A stretch of DNA of 6,686 nucleotides, from contig USEK01000080.1 in NCBI GenBank assembly GCA_900553705.1, positions 1 through 6,686 on the forward strand, read 5' to 3'. Made by a program: the position numbers and the translations under genes. This document shows positions 6,642 through 6,686 of this stretch, piece after piece (the first letter of the stretch is position 1; each line of letters begins with the position of its first letter). The stretch comes from an uncultured Collinsella sp. GTDB taxonomy: Bacteria > Actinomycetota > Coriobacteriia > Coriobacteriales > Coriobacteriaceae. A model generated the notes under the pieces. That model saw only the letters and a program-made list of their open reading frames with translations, made no database searches and was not told the DNA's origin.

Positions 6642-6686
6642 CTGTCTCTTATACACATCTGACGCTGCCGACGACTAGTCGAGTGT
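6642..6686. other. Illumina Nextera adapter remnant (library artefact, not genomic)
   Basis: Positions 6642-6660 read CTGTCTCTTATACACATCT, the 19-bp Tn5 mosaic end used in Nextera libraries. Positions 6661-6674 read GACGCTGCCGACGA, the remainder of the reverse-complemented Read 1 adapter. Positions 6675-6682 (CTAGTCGA) sit exactly where the i5 index belongs; the reverse complement TCGACTAG matches, from memory, Nextera XT index S513. The last four bases GTGT are the start of the P5 tail. The bases should be trimmed and carry no biology. Confidence 0.97.

Noticed and set aside
6642..6660. Tn5/IS50 mosaic end as evidence for a transposon insertion
   Set aside because: It is followed directly by synthetic Nextera adapter, an index and the P5 tail at the very end of the sequence, so it comes from library preparation.

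Overview
This window is about 6.6 kb of chromosomal DNA from a GC-rich bacterium, followed by 45 bases of sequencing adapter at the right-hand end. The protein families, high-GC codon use and strong AAAGGAG-type ribosome binding sites suggest a gut actinobacterium of the class Coriobacteriia, most likely a Collinsella-like organism. That placement is inferred from general resemblance, not from a marker gene. I see no phage, plasmid, CRISPR, IS, tRNA or rRNA signal. The region looks like ordinary core chromosome.

Layout: the left half reads rightward. It holds an Mrp/ApbC-type P-loop ATPase (18-848), then a BaiN/RdsA-type (HI0933-like, COG2081) flavoprotein that starts with GTG directly after the ATPase stop codon (849-2120). 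After an 80-bp gap comes a second, unrelated flavoprotein of the COG2509 FAD-dependent dehydrogenase family (2201-3841). The 80-bp gap contains a TATAAT box, a 10-bp GC-rich hairpin with a T-rich tail, and the ribosome binding site of the third gene. The right half reads leftward. A lytic transglycosylase (6641-6199, 5' end missing) is followed after 51 bp by uvrB (6147-3907). The two gene sets converge on one shared hairpin terminator at about 3861-3915.

The Mrp ATPase is probably an iron-sulfur cluster carrier or assembly factor. It is tightly coupled to the first flavoenzyme, and the second flavoenzyme may be read from the same transcript if polymerase passes the intergenic hairpin. A shared redox or Fe-S role is only an inference from proximity. 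UvrB is the damage-verification helicase of nucleotide excision repair. Its partners UvrA and UvrC are not in the window. The transglycosylase cleaves peptidoglycan and has no obvious functional link to uvrB.

The most practical observation is that positions 6642-6686 match the Illumina Nextera Read 1 adapter, an i5 index and the start of the P5 tail. These bases are library artefact and should be trimmed. The transglycosylase is truncated there by the end of the assembled read or contig, not by biology. I did not find a convincing undescribed system. The most biologically interesting item is the hairpin between the two flavoprotein genes, which is either a leaky terminator or an attenuator.
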